In this document: piece by piece, positions 24,001 to 31,379 of the stretch | Layout: the number at the start of each line of letters is the position of its first letter | Position numbering within the stretch: the first letter of the stretch is position 1 | Assembly (NCBI RefSeq): GCF_027409185.1 | Contig: NC_084472.1 | Location: 16,974,524 to 17,038,523, forward strand | Source: Cynocephalus volans | Lineage: Eukaryota; Chordata; Mammalia; Dermoptera; Cynocephalidae | Direction: 5' to 3' | DNA length: 64,000 nucleotides | Translations under genes and position numbers: made by a program | The notes under the pieces: generated by a model | What the model was told of the DNA's origin: nothing | The model's input: only the letters and a program-made list of their open reading frames with translations | Databases searched by the model: none

Positions 24001-25397
24001 CCTCCGTGCCGTCCTCTAGAGATTAGACAACACAGATTGGAGTCGATGACTTAGTGCCTGTGTCCACTGAAACCAGGAGCGCCTCTGCTGCCCATTCCTT
24101 TGTGTATCCTCGGCACCAGGCGTGCCTGTCGCTGCTGTTCTTTAACAGGTGACTAAAGTAAGGCAGCAGGGTTAGGCCACCTGTCCCTGCCACAAAACTA
24201 GAAAGTGGTTGACACGGAACCTGAACAGAGATTGGTCTGATTCTAGAACCTGTGCTCTTCATTTAAATCGTTTGTGTAGCTGGAAGGAACCTCATTTAGT
24301 GGTTTTAATCTGTTCATCTAACTTTTGGCAAAAGGCACATAAGTAATCCCAAATACTTACAGAGTCTGAATTGATGCCTTTTAGACATCACAAAACCTTT
24401 CGAGTTATGAGGGATTTCTTGGCTTATTCCATCGAAGCCCCCACATTGCTGTATTGTACAAATGGAAAGCACCTGAGGCACAGAGGTTAAGGGATTTACG
24501 TGGAAACACGGGATGTCACAGCTCAGCCTTGACCGAGCCCACCGTTTCTCACTGTGGTGCCCTCCCCTCTGCTTCAGCAGATGGAACCACATGAGTCATC
24601 TAACTTCAGGCATTACTGCCCGTCTCATTCCTTCCCCCAGGATGTGTGAATATGTCAACCACCTGCATGAACATTTCAAGTATCCTGTGACGATCAAGCA
24701 GGCTTCCTACATGCCTCCCAAGGTGAGCTGTGGCCAAGAGGCCTCAGAGAGGACATGCTGCCAGCCACTCCTGCACCCATTCTGTGAACTCGACCATGGG
24801 GCACTGAGTTTTGACTCCTTAGAGTTTATTTTCAGTGTCTAGAAACAGATGGCTCTTTAGTCATTCAGTATGCTCAGGGCTTTGGAGGTAAGTTGTCCCT
24901 GACAAGGCTTCTCTAATGCTAGACTTTCCTCAATAGATGAGACTTTAAAACACATGCTCCTTGTGCAGAAACACCTGGCACTATCTAGTGAGTTAGGTTT
25001 TGACTGCAATTGTGTTATCTGGACCATTTATCCAGATCATGTTCAAGAGATCATGGCTCATTTTCACCCACAGCAGTTGAGCTATCAAAGGAAGTTTGAT
25101 TAGCTTAGTTAACTAATCCTGGCAAGTCGCCAGTAATGTGTGCCCCTCTGACACATTTCAATCTGAAACTTATTTTTAAAATATTACTCCAGTTCCTCTG
25201 GCCTCGGTTTAAAAGCATTTCTAGGAGCAGCAGAAATACCTAAAACACGTTTTTGTTCCAGGTGGTTATTAACACTAAACTTTTTGTTTTGATAGGATGC
25301 TGGCTATTCAACAGAAATGAAGGAGGAATCTGTAAAGAAACACCAGTATCCAGATGGTGAAGTCTGGAAGAAACTCCATGCCGCTCAAGAAAATTAA
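2931..25397 (+). CDS. ENOSF1: ENOSF1 (L-fuconate dehydratase), coding exons 2-16; exon 1 outside window
   Basis: Fifteen exons join without a frame break into about 415 residues that follow human ENOSF1 (443 aa) from its second coding exon to the stop. Exons: 2931-3039, 7959-8074, 8632-8718, 9079-9105, 10928-11000, 11113-11151, 11594-11676, 13346-13380, 15257-15344, 16883-17017, 20095-20136, 20936-21065, 21346-21445, 24641-24722, 25296-25397. All have AG acceptors and GT donors. Enolase-superfamily active-site motifs are present: KxK in FKVKVGAD, metal ligands in [15 protein letters not shown] and ATGEQC, and the catalytic His in CPHAGG. The family dehydrates L-fuconate and related acid sugars using Mg2+; human ENOSF1 is reported to be mitochondrial. 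The missing first exon encodes roughly 28 N-terminal residues. The gene ends tail to tail with TYMS, the ancestral mammalian arrangement. No disabling change was seen. Confidence 0.95.
3585..3726 (-). mobile_element. CYN-type tRNA-derived SINE
   Basis: T-rich tail, then the reversed GC-rich SINE with aggatacgaacccgcggcgg (B-box region) and tgcgccacgggctcagcc (A-box end). Flanked by a near-perfect duplication, ctcagcgggaatct / ctcagcggtaatct. Confidence 0.85.
3860..4036 (-). mobile_element. CYN-type tRNA-derived SINE
   Basis: Second minus copy only about 130 bp from the first, with a double T-rich tail and target duplication tcaacatttttt (3848 and 4037). Confidence 0.85.
4505..4760 (-). mobile_element. 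LINE-1 3' UTR fragment (minus) in ENOSF1 intron 2
   Basis: Reversed L1 3' end: attgtacatgttcgtggggt, atccatcacccaagcattta, agaacttattcttcttatct. Confidence 0.7.
5905..6140 (-). mobile_element. LINE-1 3' fragment (minus) in ENOSF1 intron 2
   Basis: Reversed old-L1 3' UTR: caacaaaattgagtggaagg and tcagcatcccccaccagcg. Related to the piece at 48260. Confidence 0.65.
6970..7110 (-). mobile_element. LINE-1 3' end fragment (minus)
   Basis: aatttttattgaaaaataat, catattgtgggctacagagt and aaaccaggataattagc, as in reversed L1 3' ends. Confidence 0.55.
7959..8074 (+). CDS. ENOSF1: ENOSF1 exon 3
   Basis: Acceptor tttgtaacag, donor tgg/gtaagg. Encodes [16 protein letters not shown] to GQLRW (38 codons after the split codon), an N-terminal domain segment. 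The preceding intron is 4.9 kb. Confidence 0.95.
8632..8718 (+). CDS. ENOSF1: ENOSF1 exon 4
   Basis: Acceptor cttcccaccag, donor aag/gtaact. Encodes 29 codons from [17 protein letters not shown] to WAKQEGK, the helix that leads into the barrel domain. Confidence 0.95.
9079..9105 (+). CDS. ENOSF1: ENOSF1 exon 5 (27-nt microexon)
   Basis: Nine codons, PLWKLLVDM, between acceptor ctttcttcaag and donor atg/gtaagt. Human has PVWKLLVDM. Its phase fits both neighbours. Confidence 0.93.
9300..9480 (+). repeat. MIR-like relic in ENOSF1 intron 5
   Basis: cacctggtgcaagttccctg, aagaccaaatgagaaaagta and cataaactctgaag fit a diverged MIR. Confidence 0.45.
9685..9810 (+). repeat. MIR relic in ENOSF1 intron 5
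   Basis: ggacttcagacccaggcagg, ctggctttgattcgggctt and gagcatgtcacttactcttc match MIR. Confidence 0.55.
10928..11000 (+). CDS. ENOSF1: ENOSF1 exon 6
   Basis: Acceptor cccgctgccag, donor tatg/gtgagt. Encodes [20 protein letters not shown] and four more residues plus one base. The terminal AY replaces AL of the human protein. Confidence 0.94.
11113..11151 (+). CDS. ENOSF1: ENOSF1 exon 7 (39-nt)
   Basis: Acceptor gattttttccag, donor agag/gtgggt. Encodes (E)[12 protein letters not shown]. Only 112 bp separate it from exon 6. Confidence 0.93.
11594..11676 (+). CDS. ENOSF1: ENOSF1 exon 8
   Basis: Acceptor gtgttttcacag, donor cag/gtggga. Encodes (E)[20 protein letters not shown] followed by TDDTLKQ, a substrate-side segment of the barrel. 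Confidence 0.95.
12138..12175. repeat. 12-bp minisatellite, 3 copies
   Basis: Unit gaggggcgtggg repeated three times in intron 8 of ENOSF1. GC-rich, CACCC/Sp1-like core. It sits in an otherwise ordinary intron. Confidence 0.8.
12690..12940 (+). repeat. MIR relic in ENOSF1 intron 8
   Basis: gggttctggaagatggattt, gataataccctctatctcgt and gttttgaggatccagataaa follow MIR order. Confidence 0.6.
13346..13380 (+). CDS. ENOSF1: ENOSF1 exon 9 (35-nt)
   Basis: Acceptor ctctccccacag, donor ccag/gtgagt. Encodes [11 protein letters not shown] and two bases of Arg. Human has [12 protein letters not shown]. Confidence 0.93.
15257..15344 (+). CDS. ENOSF1: ENOSF1 exon 10 (KxK base motif)
   Basis: Acceptor tatgttgtag, donor ttg/gtaagt. 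Encodes [16 protein letters not shown] to GPEKTL. FKVKVG carries the Lys-x-Lys pair expected as catalytic base in the mandelate racemase/FucD subgroup. Confidence 0.95.
16140..16395 (+). repeat. MIR relic in ENOSF1 intron 10
   Basis: ggcctggacttgaactcaaa, gagcaagttacttaacttct and ttgtaaaatgggttaatatg match MIR. Confidence 0.65.
16883..17017 (+). CDS. ENOSF1: ENOSF1 exon 11 (two metal ligands)
   Basis: Acceptor tccttgcag, donor aag/gtagat. Encodes 45 codons from [16 protein letters not shown] to ILGHAAISK. It contains the Asp of MMDANQ and the Glu of IEEPTS, two of the three Mg2+ ligands of the family. Confidence 0.95.
17018..20094 (+). other. ENOSF1: ENOSF1 intron 11
   Basis: GC-rich from about 17.4 to 18.8 kb, with accidental open frames (for example 18041-18604) but no recognisable protein. 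MIR at 19095-19345. Confidence 0.6.
19095..19345 (+). repeat. MIR relic in ENOSF1 intron 11
   Basis: tctggaatcagcctagagtt, tctagctctgtgacccggga, gtctgtagaatgggaagatt and ggtagtaagagctcagaaa give a near full-length MIR. Confidence 0.7.
20095..20136 (+). CDS. ENOSF1: ENOSF1 exon 12 (third metal ligand)
   Basis: Acceptor ttctttgtag, donor cag/gtgagt. Fourteen codons, [14 protein letters not shown]; the Glu in TGEQ is the third metal ligand. Confidence 0.94.
20137..20935 (+). other. ENOSF1: ENOSF1 intron 12
   Basis: No repeat or regulatory feature recognised in these 0.8 kb. Confidence 0.5.
20936..21065 (+). CDS. ENOSF1: ENOSF1 exon 13
   Basis: Acceptor tctatttccag, donor tttggaa/gtaagg. Encodes [20 protein letters not shown] to LLMAKKFG plus one base. 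Human has KKFE where this copy has KKFG, through a GGA codon close to the donor. The frame is kept. Confidence 0.94.
21346..21445 (+). CDS. ENOSF1: ENOSF1 exon 14 (catalytic His)
   Basis: Acceptor cttccttttag, donor acag/gtcagt. Encodes (I)[16 protein letters not shown] to SASLEN and two bases. CPHAGG holds the second catalytic residue, His. Confidence 0.95.
21654..22201 (-). mobile_element. LTR-like repeat, copy 1 (minus)
   Basis: Aligns in reverse with the repeats at 22310 and 26024. Its 5' end is tgtaggg (22195-22201 reversed). It shares the ctcagatgttcagaatcttg-type block, the aagtataaag-type TATA region and the aggggtctg(t)gacccag block. Beyond the core (to about 21701) it has ataaccccaaccag, which also follows copy 3. 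TG...CA ends, a TATA box and about 500-bp size indicate an endogenous-retrovirus-type LTR. The family was not identified and no coding remnant was seen. Confidence 0.65.
22310..22870 (+). mobile_element. LTR-like repeat, copy 2 (plus), with GCN-rich tract
   Basis: Starts tgtaggg, ends ccaaca. Head to head with copy 1, separated by only about 108 bp. Contains gacttaagcataaagaatg (degenerate TATA) and an expanded CTG/CCA-rich tract at about 22553-22660 that is shorter in copy 3. Probably a solo LTR; family not identified. Confidence 0.65.
23143..23235 (+). mobile_element. tRNA-Ile-derived SINE (simple type)
   Basis: ggccggttagttcagttgtt (A box) and aagggttcagatccttg (B box) follow tRNA-Ile(AAU) closely. 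The anticodon loop reads gttataacacc, and the tail is cagccagctgccaag. Confidence 0.8.
23530..23635 (+). repeat. MIR-like fragment in ENOSF1 intron 14
   Basis: ctgaacctcagtttattcat and ctggaaaatgaaggttggga are MIR-like. Confidence 0.45.
24641..24722 (+). CDS. ENOSF1: ENOSF1 exon 15
   Basis: Acceptor ccttcccccag, donor aag/gtgagc. Encodes [20 protein letters not shown] and ASYMPPK. The 3.2-kb intron before it contains the inverted LTR-like pair. Confidence 0.95.
25296..25397 (+). CDS. ENOSF1: ENOSF1 exon 16 (terminal, stop TAA)
   Basis: Acceptor gttttgatag. Encodes [20 protein letters not shown] to AAQEN and then TAA at 25395-25397, the normal end of the family protein. Confidence 0.95.
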   Translation, partial: DAGYSTEMKEESVKKHQYPDGEVWKKLHAAQEN

Positions 25398-25720
25398 GTG
25401 TTCAGCCCTTACGCCTTTTTTCTTTTTTAAATGAAAAGGCTTAAAATTTCTTGGATATGGTTTCACAAAAATAGAAGGAAAAAAAAATCCTACCAATCAT
25501 GATGAGTTCAGCTGAAAGTCATATTAACCTAAGGAATCAGCTCAGTAATCATTATTACTTGATTCTTTTAGCAAATCAACGTATGTTTTCCTATTTAATC
25601 CTTAAACAAATTTAGATTTAACTAACCCAAAGCCTAGGAAGGTGTTCTCACAAAATTTCTATCAAATGCTGGTAACTAGACATTAAACTGTACTTTGAAA
25701 ATAAGCAGCATATTGCATAA
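25398..25720 (+). other. ENOSF1: ENOSF1 3' UTR (approximate)
   Basis: AT-rich sequence after the stop. An ATTAAA at 25682-25687 is the best poly(A)-signal candidate, but no strong downstream element fixes the end. In human, ENOSF1 transcripts extend toward and overlap the TYMS 3' end, so longer forms are possible. Confidence 0.4.
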
Positions 25721-26023
25721 TTTGTTGGAAAATTTTCCTATTCTATTTAACTTGCCATAAATTAAAAATTAAAAATTAAAAATAGTTCTGCAGCACCAGG
25801 GGGTATCTGCTGTGCAACAAAGGGAAGATTTCACTGATTAGCCCTGAAGTAGTTCAGCATCTCCTTTCTTGCCCAGTCTAAGCATATTATTAGAGAATTC
25901 ACACCACACTGAAACCAATGAAGGCAAAATGGTATTTTTAGTTTTCTTTTAACAACCCTTAAAAAAATTCCTAAATGGTCACTATATTTTAATGATAAAA
26001 TGCATTAGAATGAGATGATTGAT

Positions 26024-26571
26024 TGTAGGGAAAGTGAAGGAAAATGGTCAGGGCCCCTCAGATGTTCAGAATCTTGCCGAGTGTTTGATATAAATCTGCA
26101 CTTGCGCCCAGGTGTTCCTTCCTTATTGTCTAATGTAACTGCGCATGTGCACCCAGGTGCCCTGGGTTATGGACTTAAGTATAAAGGATGAGTGGCTCTG
26201 ATCCACAGTGACCTCCACTCCTGAGATGGCCCTGGGGGGCCATGGGAGACCACTGCTGGATCTGTAAGCTGCTGCTGCTTCTGAAGCTGAGGACTAAGCT
26301 CATGTTGTCTGCCAACGGGTCCTGGGATCTTTTCCCAATTATCTAGCATGGGCCTGCGTGTGAGGGGTCTGGTGACCCAAACTGTACAATGGGTTTGAAG
26401 GCTGTGAGCCCTAGCCCTGAAAATACAAATGGAAACTTAGCATAACTAAAATAATGAAACGTTTTGGCTTAGTTGTGGATTGCCTAGCCATACATTTGGT
26501 GTAGCCACGCAGCTTTACAATTGGTGTAGTCCTGTAACTTTACAACTGGCTACGTCAGCAGGAGTCCTACA
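26024..26571 (+). mobile_element. LTR-like repeat, copy 3 (plus), between ENOSF1 and TYMS ends
   Basis: Same element as at 22310: tgtaggg start, gttcagaatcttgccgag block, tataaa at 26180-26185, cctaca end. It is followed by ataaccccaacc, shared with copy 1. It lies between the ENOSF1 stop and the TYMS poly(A) site, antisense to TYMS, so a retained promoter would transcribe into the TYMS 3' UTR from the opposite strand. Confidence 0.65.
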
Positions 26572-26806
26572 ATAACCCCAACCAGCAATTAGCGTAGCTA
26601 TGGCCCTAACCTGACAATGACAGAAAAATAGGGCAAAATATAGTTTAGTCAGCATTTATAAAAACTACTCTAACCCTTTAAGTAGCATCCAAACAAGAAT
26701 ACAGCAGATTACTTAGGAGGGTTAGGTTAACTATATATTAGGCAGGTACCAAGCAGATAAGCAGCAACATGGAATGAAAAATACATAGACAAATGCAGAA
26801 CACTTC

Positions 26807-26812
26807 TTTATT
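26807..26812 (-). terminator. TYMS: TYMS distal poly(A) signal AATAAA
   Basis: AATAAA on the minus strand inside ctgtaataaagaagtgttc, matching the distal signal of mammalian TYMS about 15 nt before the expected cleavage site. Confidence 0.75.
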
Positions 26813-26980
26813 ACAGCAATATACAATAGCTATAACACGTAATTCTTTAAACTCACCGACCATCACAGAAATGTGGGGCTGAAATGCATGTATGTTTTCA
26901 AGTGTATTCATTTTCTCTCCTCACTTTATTCATAATCTCATTTTCATACAACCTCAGTGAATTAATCAAACTTAAGGCCT

Positions 26981-26986
26981 TTTATT
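26981..26986 (-). terminator. TYMS: TYMS internal poly(A) signal AATAAA
   Basis: AATAAA in tagtaataaaaggcctt on the minus strand; the human 3' UTR has a similar aataaaaggct. It lies on the downstream side of the inserted SINE. Confidence 0.5.
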
Positions 26987-27053
26987 ACTAAAAGAACCAG
27001 CACAATTCTGTTTGCCAAGGGCAATATCCTTAAAAGTTAGTAATAACTGATAG

Positions 27054-27207
27054 GGCCGGCCCCGTGGCTCATTCGGGAGAGTGCGGCGCTACCGCGGGTT
27101 CGGATCCTATATAGGGGTGGCCGGTGCGCTCACTGGCTGAGCGTGGTGCAGACCACACCGTGCAGAGGGTTGTGATCCCGACTGGTCAAAAAAAATAAAA
27201 ATAAAAA
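27054..27207 (+). mobile_element. CYN-type SINE (variant) in TYMS 3' UTR
   Basis: Starts ggccggccccgtggctcatt, has gcgggttcggatcctatata, a divergent right part and an A-rich tail. Target duplication aataactgatagg at 27042 and 27208. Antisense to TYMS. Confidence 0.85.
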
Positions 27208-27341
27208 AATAACTGATAGGTCACTGACAGATTTTTGACCTAGTTCCTTCTTCCTTTAGAGCAAAAAGCACTTCCACCTGGGCATCCAGTCTGCCCTCTA
27301 AAGTCGAGCAATATCCTTCAAACAGCTCCTTCGAAAGGACT

Positions 27342-27485
27342 CTAAACAGCCATTTCCATTTTGATCGCTGGGTGAGGATCGTACCCTTCAATGGGAAAGT
27401 CTTCAGCTTTGAAATCTGAAAGTTTGATGGTCTCAACTTTTCGAAGGATTTTGAGCTTTGGGAAAGGTCTTGATTCTCGCTAAAG
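27342..27485 (-). pseudogene. TYMS: TYMS last exon (exon 7), isolated, in-frame TAG
   Basis: The minus strand reads RESRPFPKLKILRKVETI then KLSDFKAEDFPIEGYDPHPA and IKMEMAV stop, clearly the C-terminus of thymidylate synthase. The acceptor tttgcttttag is retained. The expected first codons Leu-Gln read CTT TAG, so a stop replaces Gln at 27480-27482. The same TAG creates a second AG acceptor 6 nt inside; splicing there would skip the stop. Relative to human there is also a 6-nt gain (ETIKLSDF against EKIDDF). TYMS exon 6 is not found in the next 2 kb; CEP192 sequence follows instead. It could be a relic of a truncated TYMS copy or the end of a rearranged gene. TYMS makes dTMP and is essential, so an intact copy should exist elsewhere. 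Confidence 0.85.
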
Positions 27486-27492
27486 CTAAAAG

Positions 27493-29580
27493 CAACAAAA
27501 TATGACCATTATTTTGCCATATTTGTACCGCCTGTTCTAATTCTGCTCCCCATATCTCTTCATGAAACAGACTATCTTATCAACAAAGTTATTTTACAGG
27601 GTGGACAACTGCAGATACCTTGTCCCTGGTTACATAACACTGTTGGAGTGTAACCAACTGGTTCTCTCACACAGATCAAGAGTGAAGGGTATTTTTTTTT
27701 ACATTACAGTGTCAGGAGCCTGGTGGCTCATCACGTATATGTTTGTGTAATCACGCTCAGTAAATTTATTAAAGACAGGGACATAATCTGTTTTTCTATC
27801 TGTAATTTATAGCAGCACTCAGAATGGCTACTTGAGTCCCATGATCCCTATCCCTACTGTCCCTGGCAGAAGAGGAAGGAAAGATGACAGCTGTTGAGGA
27901 TTAACAGAAAGGGATGCAAGCCAGGATTCCTGAGACGAACAGACAGTGGCAATTAGGATGTGGACACAGGTCACAACCTCACGTTATTGTGTCCAACACG
28001 ACTGGAGCAGACAGACACAGAGAAGCATCTGAATAAGTCTCAAGTCACCTTGTACTTAAAAGCAGCCAAGCCCCCTCAAAGGAGTAACTTTTAAAAATGA
28101 CATTTAATCTGGAAAGGGCTAAAAGGTTTTTGGTTCTAAATCTTTTTATCGTGGGGCTCATGAAACACACATACTTATATATTTTTTGCTATATCAAATC
28201 ATTTGTTGACTGCTATAACCTAAGGATTTAAACAGACAGACTTTGGAAAGTTAAAATTAAGGAAAAACATTTGCATTTCAATTCTTCTTCAAGCATAAAT
28301 ACAAGTTAAAATGCCACCTCTGGGATGGTCCCAAATGTGGCTCTTCCTCTCTGGTACTGGTGCTTAGTACCTTACAGCCCCTGACATGTTAAGTGCCTGT
28401 GGTCGTTCAGGCAGGTGCCTGCCTTGGCCCTGCTCATGTGCTCACTGCCCTTCCCTTGATTTAAAGCCCCGCAGTTGGAGCACAGTCATCTTTATCTCAG
28501 ACATAGCAATGAGTAGAACACTTGTTGCATAAGGGATGTTCCACAGATCAACCTGTCCTCAGGTTGATAAACAATAATCAAAGTTATTAATTTCTGTTAC
28601 CATTGAATAGAGAACCCAGAAGGGTTTTGACTCAGTAACTGGGACAAAATTGTCTCTAGGTTAAAGACAGATGTGGTCCTGCTTAACAAAGCAACAACTG
28701 AGGGATCAAACAGTTCCGAAAACTTTACCACAGAACAAAATTCAAGATATTTACAGGAATACAAAAGTATCCTGCACCCATGAAAGTAAAATTCACAATG
28801 TCTGGTATCCAGTCCAAAATTACCAGGCACACAAAGAAGCAGGGAAATGTGACACATTATAAGTAGAAAAATCAACTGAAACTGACCCAGAAATAACACA
28901 GGTGATAGAATTAGTAAATGAGTACACGGTCAGTTATTTTATCACTGTATTCCAGATGATCAAGAAGTTAGAGGAATAAAATGAAACAATGCAAAAAGAA
29001 AAAAAAAAGAGGTAGTAGTAGTAGTTAGAAGAAAGACTTAGCATATTTGGCAAAGACATGCAATATAATACAGAAAAGCAGATAAAACAAGTGTATTAAA
29101 AGGAGGAGGAGAATGAAAGAGTTACACAGAGATAAGTATAGTGGGAAAACAGAAACCCAAGTCCTAGTCGCTTCCCAGATCCAACTGCTGTCCCTTCTTG
29201 TGGCACAGTTCTGCATTCCTGCCCTTGATTTCAGCAGATACTCCCACACCCTTATGGTTAATTCCCCTTTCGAACTTCATTAACAAATTGGTTTATATTA
29301 CCAGATGCTTATAAGGATAAACTAATACAAATCCAAAACTCTACAGACAGAAAAAACGCAAAGTGGACCAAAAATGGTCACTAGTGCTCAAATCCCAATC
29401 CCACCCACTGATAAGGCAATGGAACAGGGAATGAGACAGTAAGCTCTATCTTTTTCTATATTCATTTTTCATATTTGGCCATCTCGAGCAAAAAGCTCAA
29501 GTTTAACTGAGAAGTTTTACATAAATATCAAGTTTGTTGTAGGTTTTATAGATCTAAAAGAAAAAAATCGGTCCAAACAT
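27493..29580. other. Interval between TYMS exon 7 and CEP192 exon; contains the gene junction
   Basis: TYMS exon 6 (GDFIHTLGDAHIYLNHIE) and CEP192 exon 3 (YPDIQASYLVEGRFS) were looked for on the minus strand and not seen. An unassigned repeat-like block lies at 28600-28990 (gaaactgacccagaaataac). The join between TYMS-derived and CEP192-derived DNA must lie here. Confidence 0.6.
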
Positions 29581-29587
29581 ATCTTAC

Positions 29588-29751
29588 CTATTATCAGTGC
29601 TGGACCTATCTCTAGCAAGTGTGGAAACAGCAACAGGCAAGTCAAGATTTGAAGACAGAGTGACATTTTCCAAAATCCCAGTATTACCAAGCACTGAACT
29701 GGTTAAAAAGCTTGGAAATGACTCTTCTGCTATACCTCGAAAATCTTCCAT
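29588..29751 (-). pseudogene. CEP192: CEP192 first coding exon, isolated
   Basis: Read on the minus strand, 164 nt give MEDFRGIAEESFPSFLTSSV, then LGNTGILENVTLSSNLDLPV and AVSTLARDRSSTDN plus AG, ending at a gtaagat donor. This is the N-terminus of CEP192, a centrosomal scaffold that recruits Aurora A and PLK4. The exon has no stop or frame break, and its donor phase agrees with the human split Arg codon. A likely acceptor, gaagttttag, lies about 40 nt upstream of the ATG. CEP192 exon 3 is not found before TYMS exon 7, 2.1 kb downstream, so this is a fragment although the exon itself is intact. In human, CEP192 follows SEH1L on the same strand, as here. Confidence 0.88.
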
Positions 29752-30249
29752 CTCACTCACAAAAGTATTTTATAAATCAAACATCACTCTAAAACTTCTT
29801 CAAATGATTAAGAGTACAGGTCTCATAAATCTTAGAAAACTGATAAATCTTAGGAAAAAATCATCTTTTGGAACATCACTAAGAGGGGATACTACTGGCA
29901 AATATTCTGAGGTAAAGTAATTCTCAGAATACTTTGCTACTTTATAGCTGAGAATATTAACATCAAACATTAAAACTTATCTTCATATAATTAACATAGT
30001 AATGACATACAACATAGTTTAATTTACCCTTGGCTTGGTGTAGCAAGGAAAACGAATTACCACAAACTTACCTAGTAAAGAAAGCAAAGATGGCATAACA
30101 CTGATGGTATATGCAGATGATTTCAGGGCATATTTAAAAGTTTGGCAGTTATATACTCATTCCAATATGGAATAGAAAAAAATAGAAGTAGCAAAATCTA
30201 GCCCCTGATTTAAGAGATTAAAAAGTGAGCCCATCCAAAGAAAAATTTT

Positions 30250-30386
30250 TTTTTTTTTGTCTTTTTCGTGACCGGCACTCAGCCAGTGAGTGCACCGGCC
30301 ATTCCTATATAGGATCCGAACCCGCGGCGGGAGCGTCGCCGCGCTGCTAGCGCAGCACGCTACCGAGTGCGCCACGGGCTCGGCCC
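30250..30386 (-). mobile_element. CYN-type tRNA-derived SINE
   Basis: Reversed SINE with cgtgaccggcactcagccag and aggatccgaacccgcggcgg. Target duplication gaaaaatttt at 30240 and 30387. Confidence 0.85.
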
Positions 30387-31379
30387 GAAAAATTTTAAGT
30401 TAAATAAAGTATACTTGGCACATGGACAAGGCAACAATGGTAGAAGTGGTACACGAATGACTCTGGCACAAAATCTACACCATCCATGGAGAACCTACAA
30501 AGCCAACACTGGTGCTTGGTTCAACTTGACTCTGATCACAGTACTCAGGATGTTACTCAATCCCAAAAATCTTTCAGAATGCCCATTATGTAAGCACTGC
30601 ATGGAATTCAGTAAAGCATATAAGGAGGGAGAGAACAAAAAGATAAGTCAGGAAAAACTAACAAACTGACAGGATTTTGGAATTGGACCTTAAAGAATGA
30701 GAAAAACTTTTACAGGCAGAGTATGGAATGAGGGATTTTTTTAGGATAACAAATAAACATGAGCTAAGGGGGAAAAGAAGCAAAATTTACTGCATACCTA
30801 TGATCTTCACACACTGAATCCACTGAAAACCTTATGATGTAGGTATTATCATTTTACAGATGAAGAAACAAACTCAGAGACTAAACTAGCTAAATTTTCC
30901 CAAGGGGTATACAATTAGTAAGATTCAAGCCCAGGTCTGACTCCAACATCCACTCTTAAATGCTAAGTCTGTGCTGGCAATAACAAATGCTCCAATGTAT
31001 TTTTGGCAACAGTGTACAAAATAACATGGTAAATTAAACTAGAATAACAGAACAGAGCCAGATCCTAAAAGCCTTAAATGGTGTATTAGGAAGTTTGGAC
31101 TGTATTCTGCTACCAGTTAAAGGACTGATACAATCAAACAACAGTACAGGAAGGCAGAGGACTTAAAGCATGTAAGACTATTCAAAGACCTACCATATAT
31201 GGCAAGAATAAAGGACTGTACTAGGGCCAATGAAAAATAGATTAAAGTATAGATTTTAGGTAATATGGATTAATTCAATTACTCTATAAAGTAGAAAAAG
31301 TTTTAAGACCACTAGAGAGCTATAAAAACTTACTTGATTATGGATGAAGTGCCCATGCTCCTGTCTGAAGTATACTCTC

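Larger units (their letters stand above)
21446..24640 (+). other. ENOSF1: ENOSF1 intron 14
   Basis: Holds the inverted LTR-like pair (21654-22870), a tRNA-Ile SINE at 23143 and a MIR-like piece at 23530. The remainder is unassigned. Confidence 0.65.
26794..27341 (-). other. TYMS: TYMS 3' UTR, interrupted by a SINE
   Basis: Downstream of the TYMS stop, the minus strand keeps blocks known from the mammalian TYMS 3' UTR. These include ttttgctctaaa, aactaggtcaaaaatctg, tgacctatcagttatta and the closing taataaagaagtgttctgc. The conserved order extends to about 26794. A SINE at 27054-27207 splits the block after the atcagttatt stretch, with a duplicated target. A full UTR behind an isolated last exon means genomic DNA, not a retrocopy. 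Confidence 0.85.

Noticed and set aside
27342..27485. TYMS fragment as a processed retrocopy
   Set aside because: It begins exactly at an exon boundary with a retained intronic acceptor and keeps the 3' UTR without a poly(A) tail or target duplications; it is genomic DNA.
29597..29920. Plus-strand open frame of 107 codons
   Set aside because: It is the complement of the CEP192 exon, which has family similarity and a splice donor on the minus strand.
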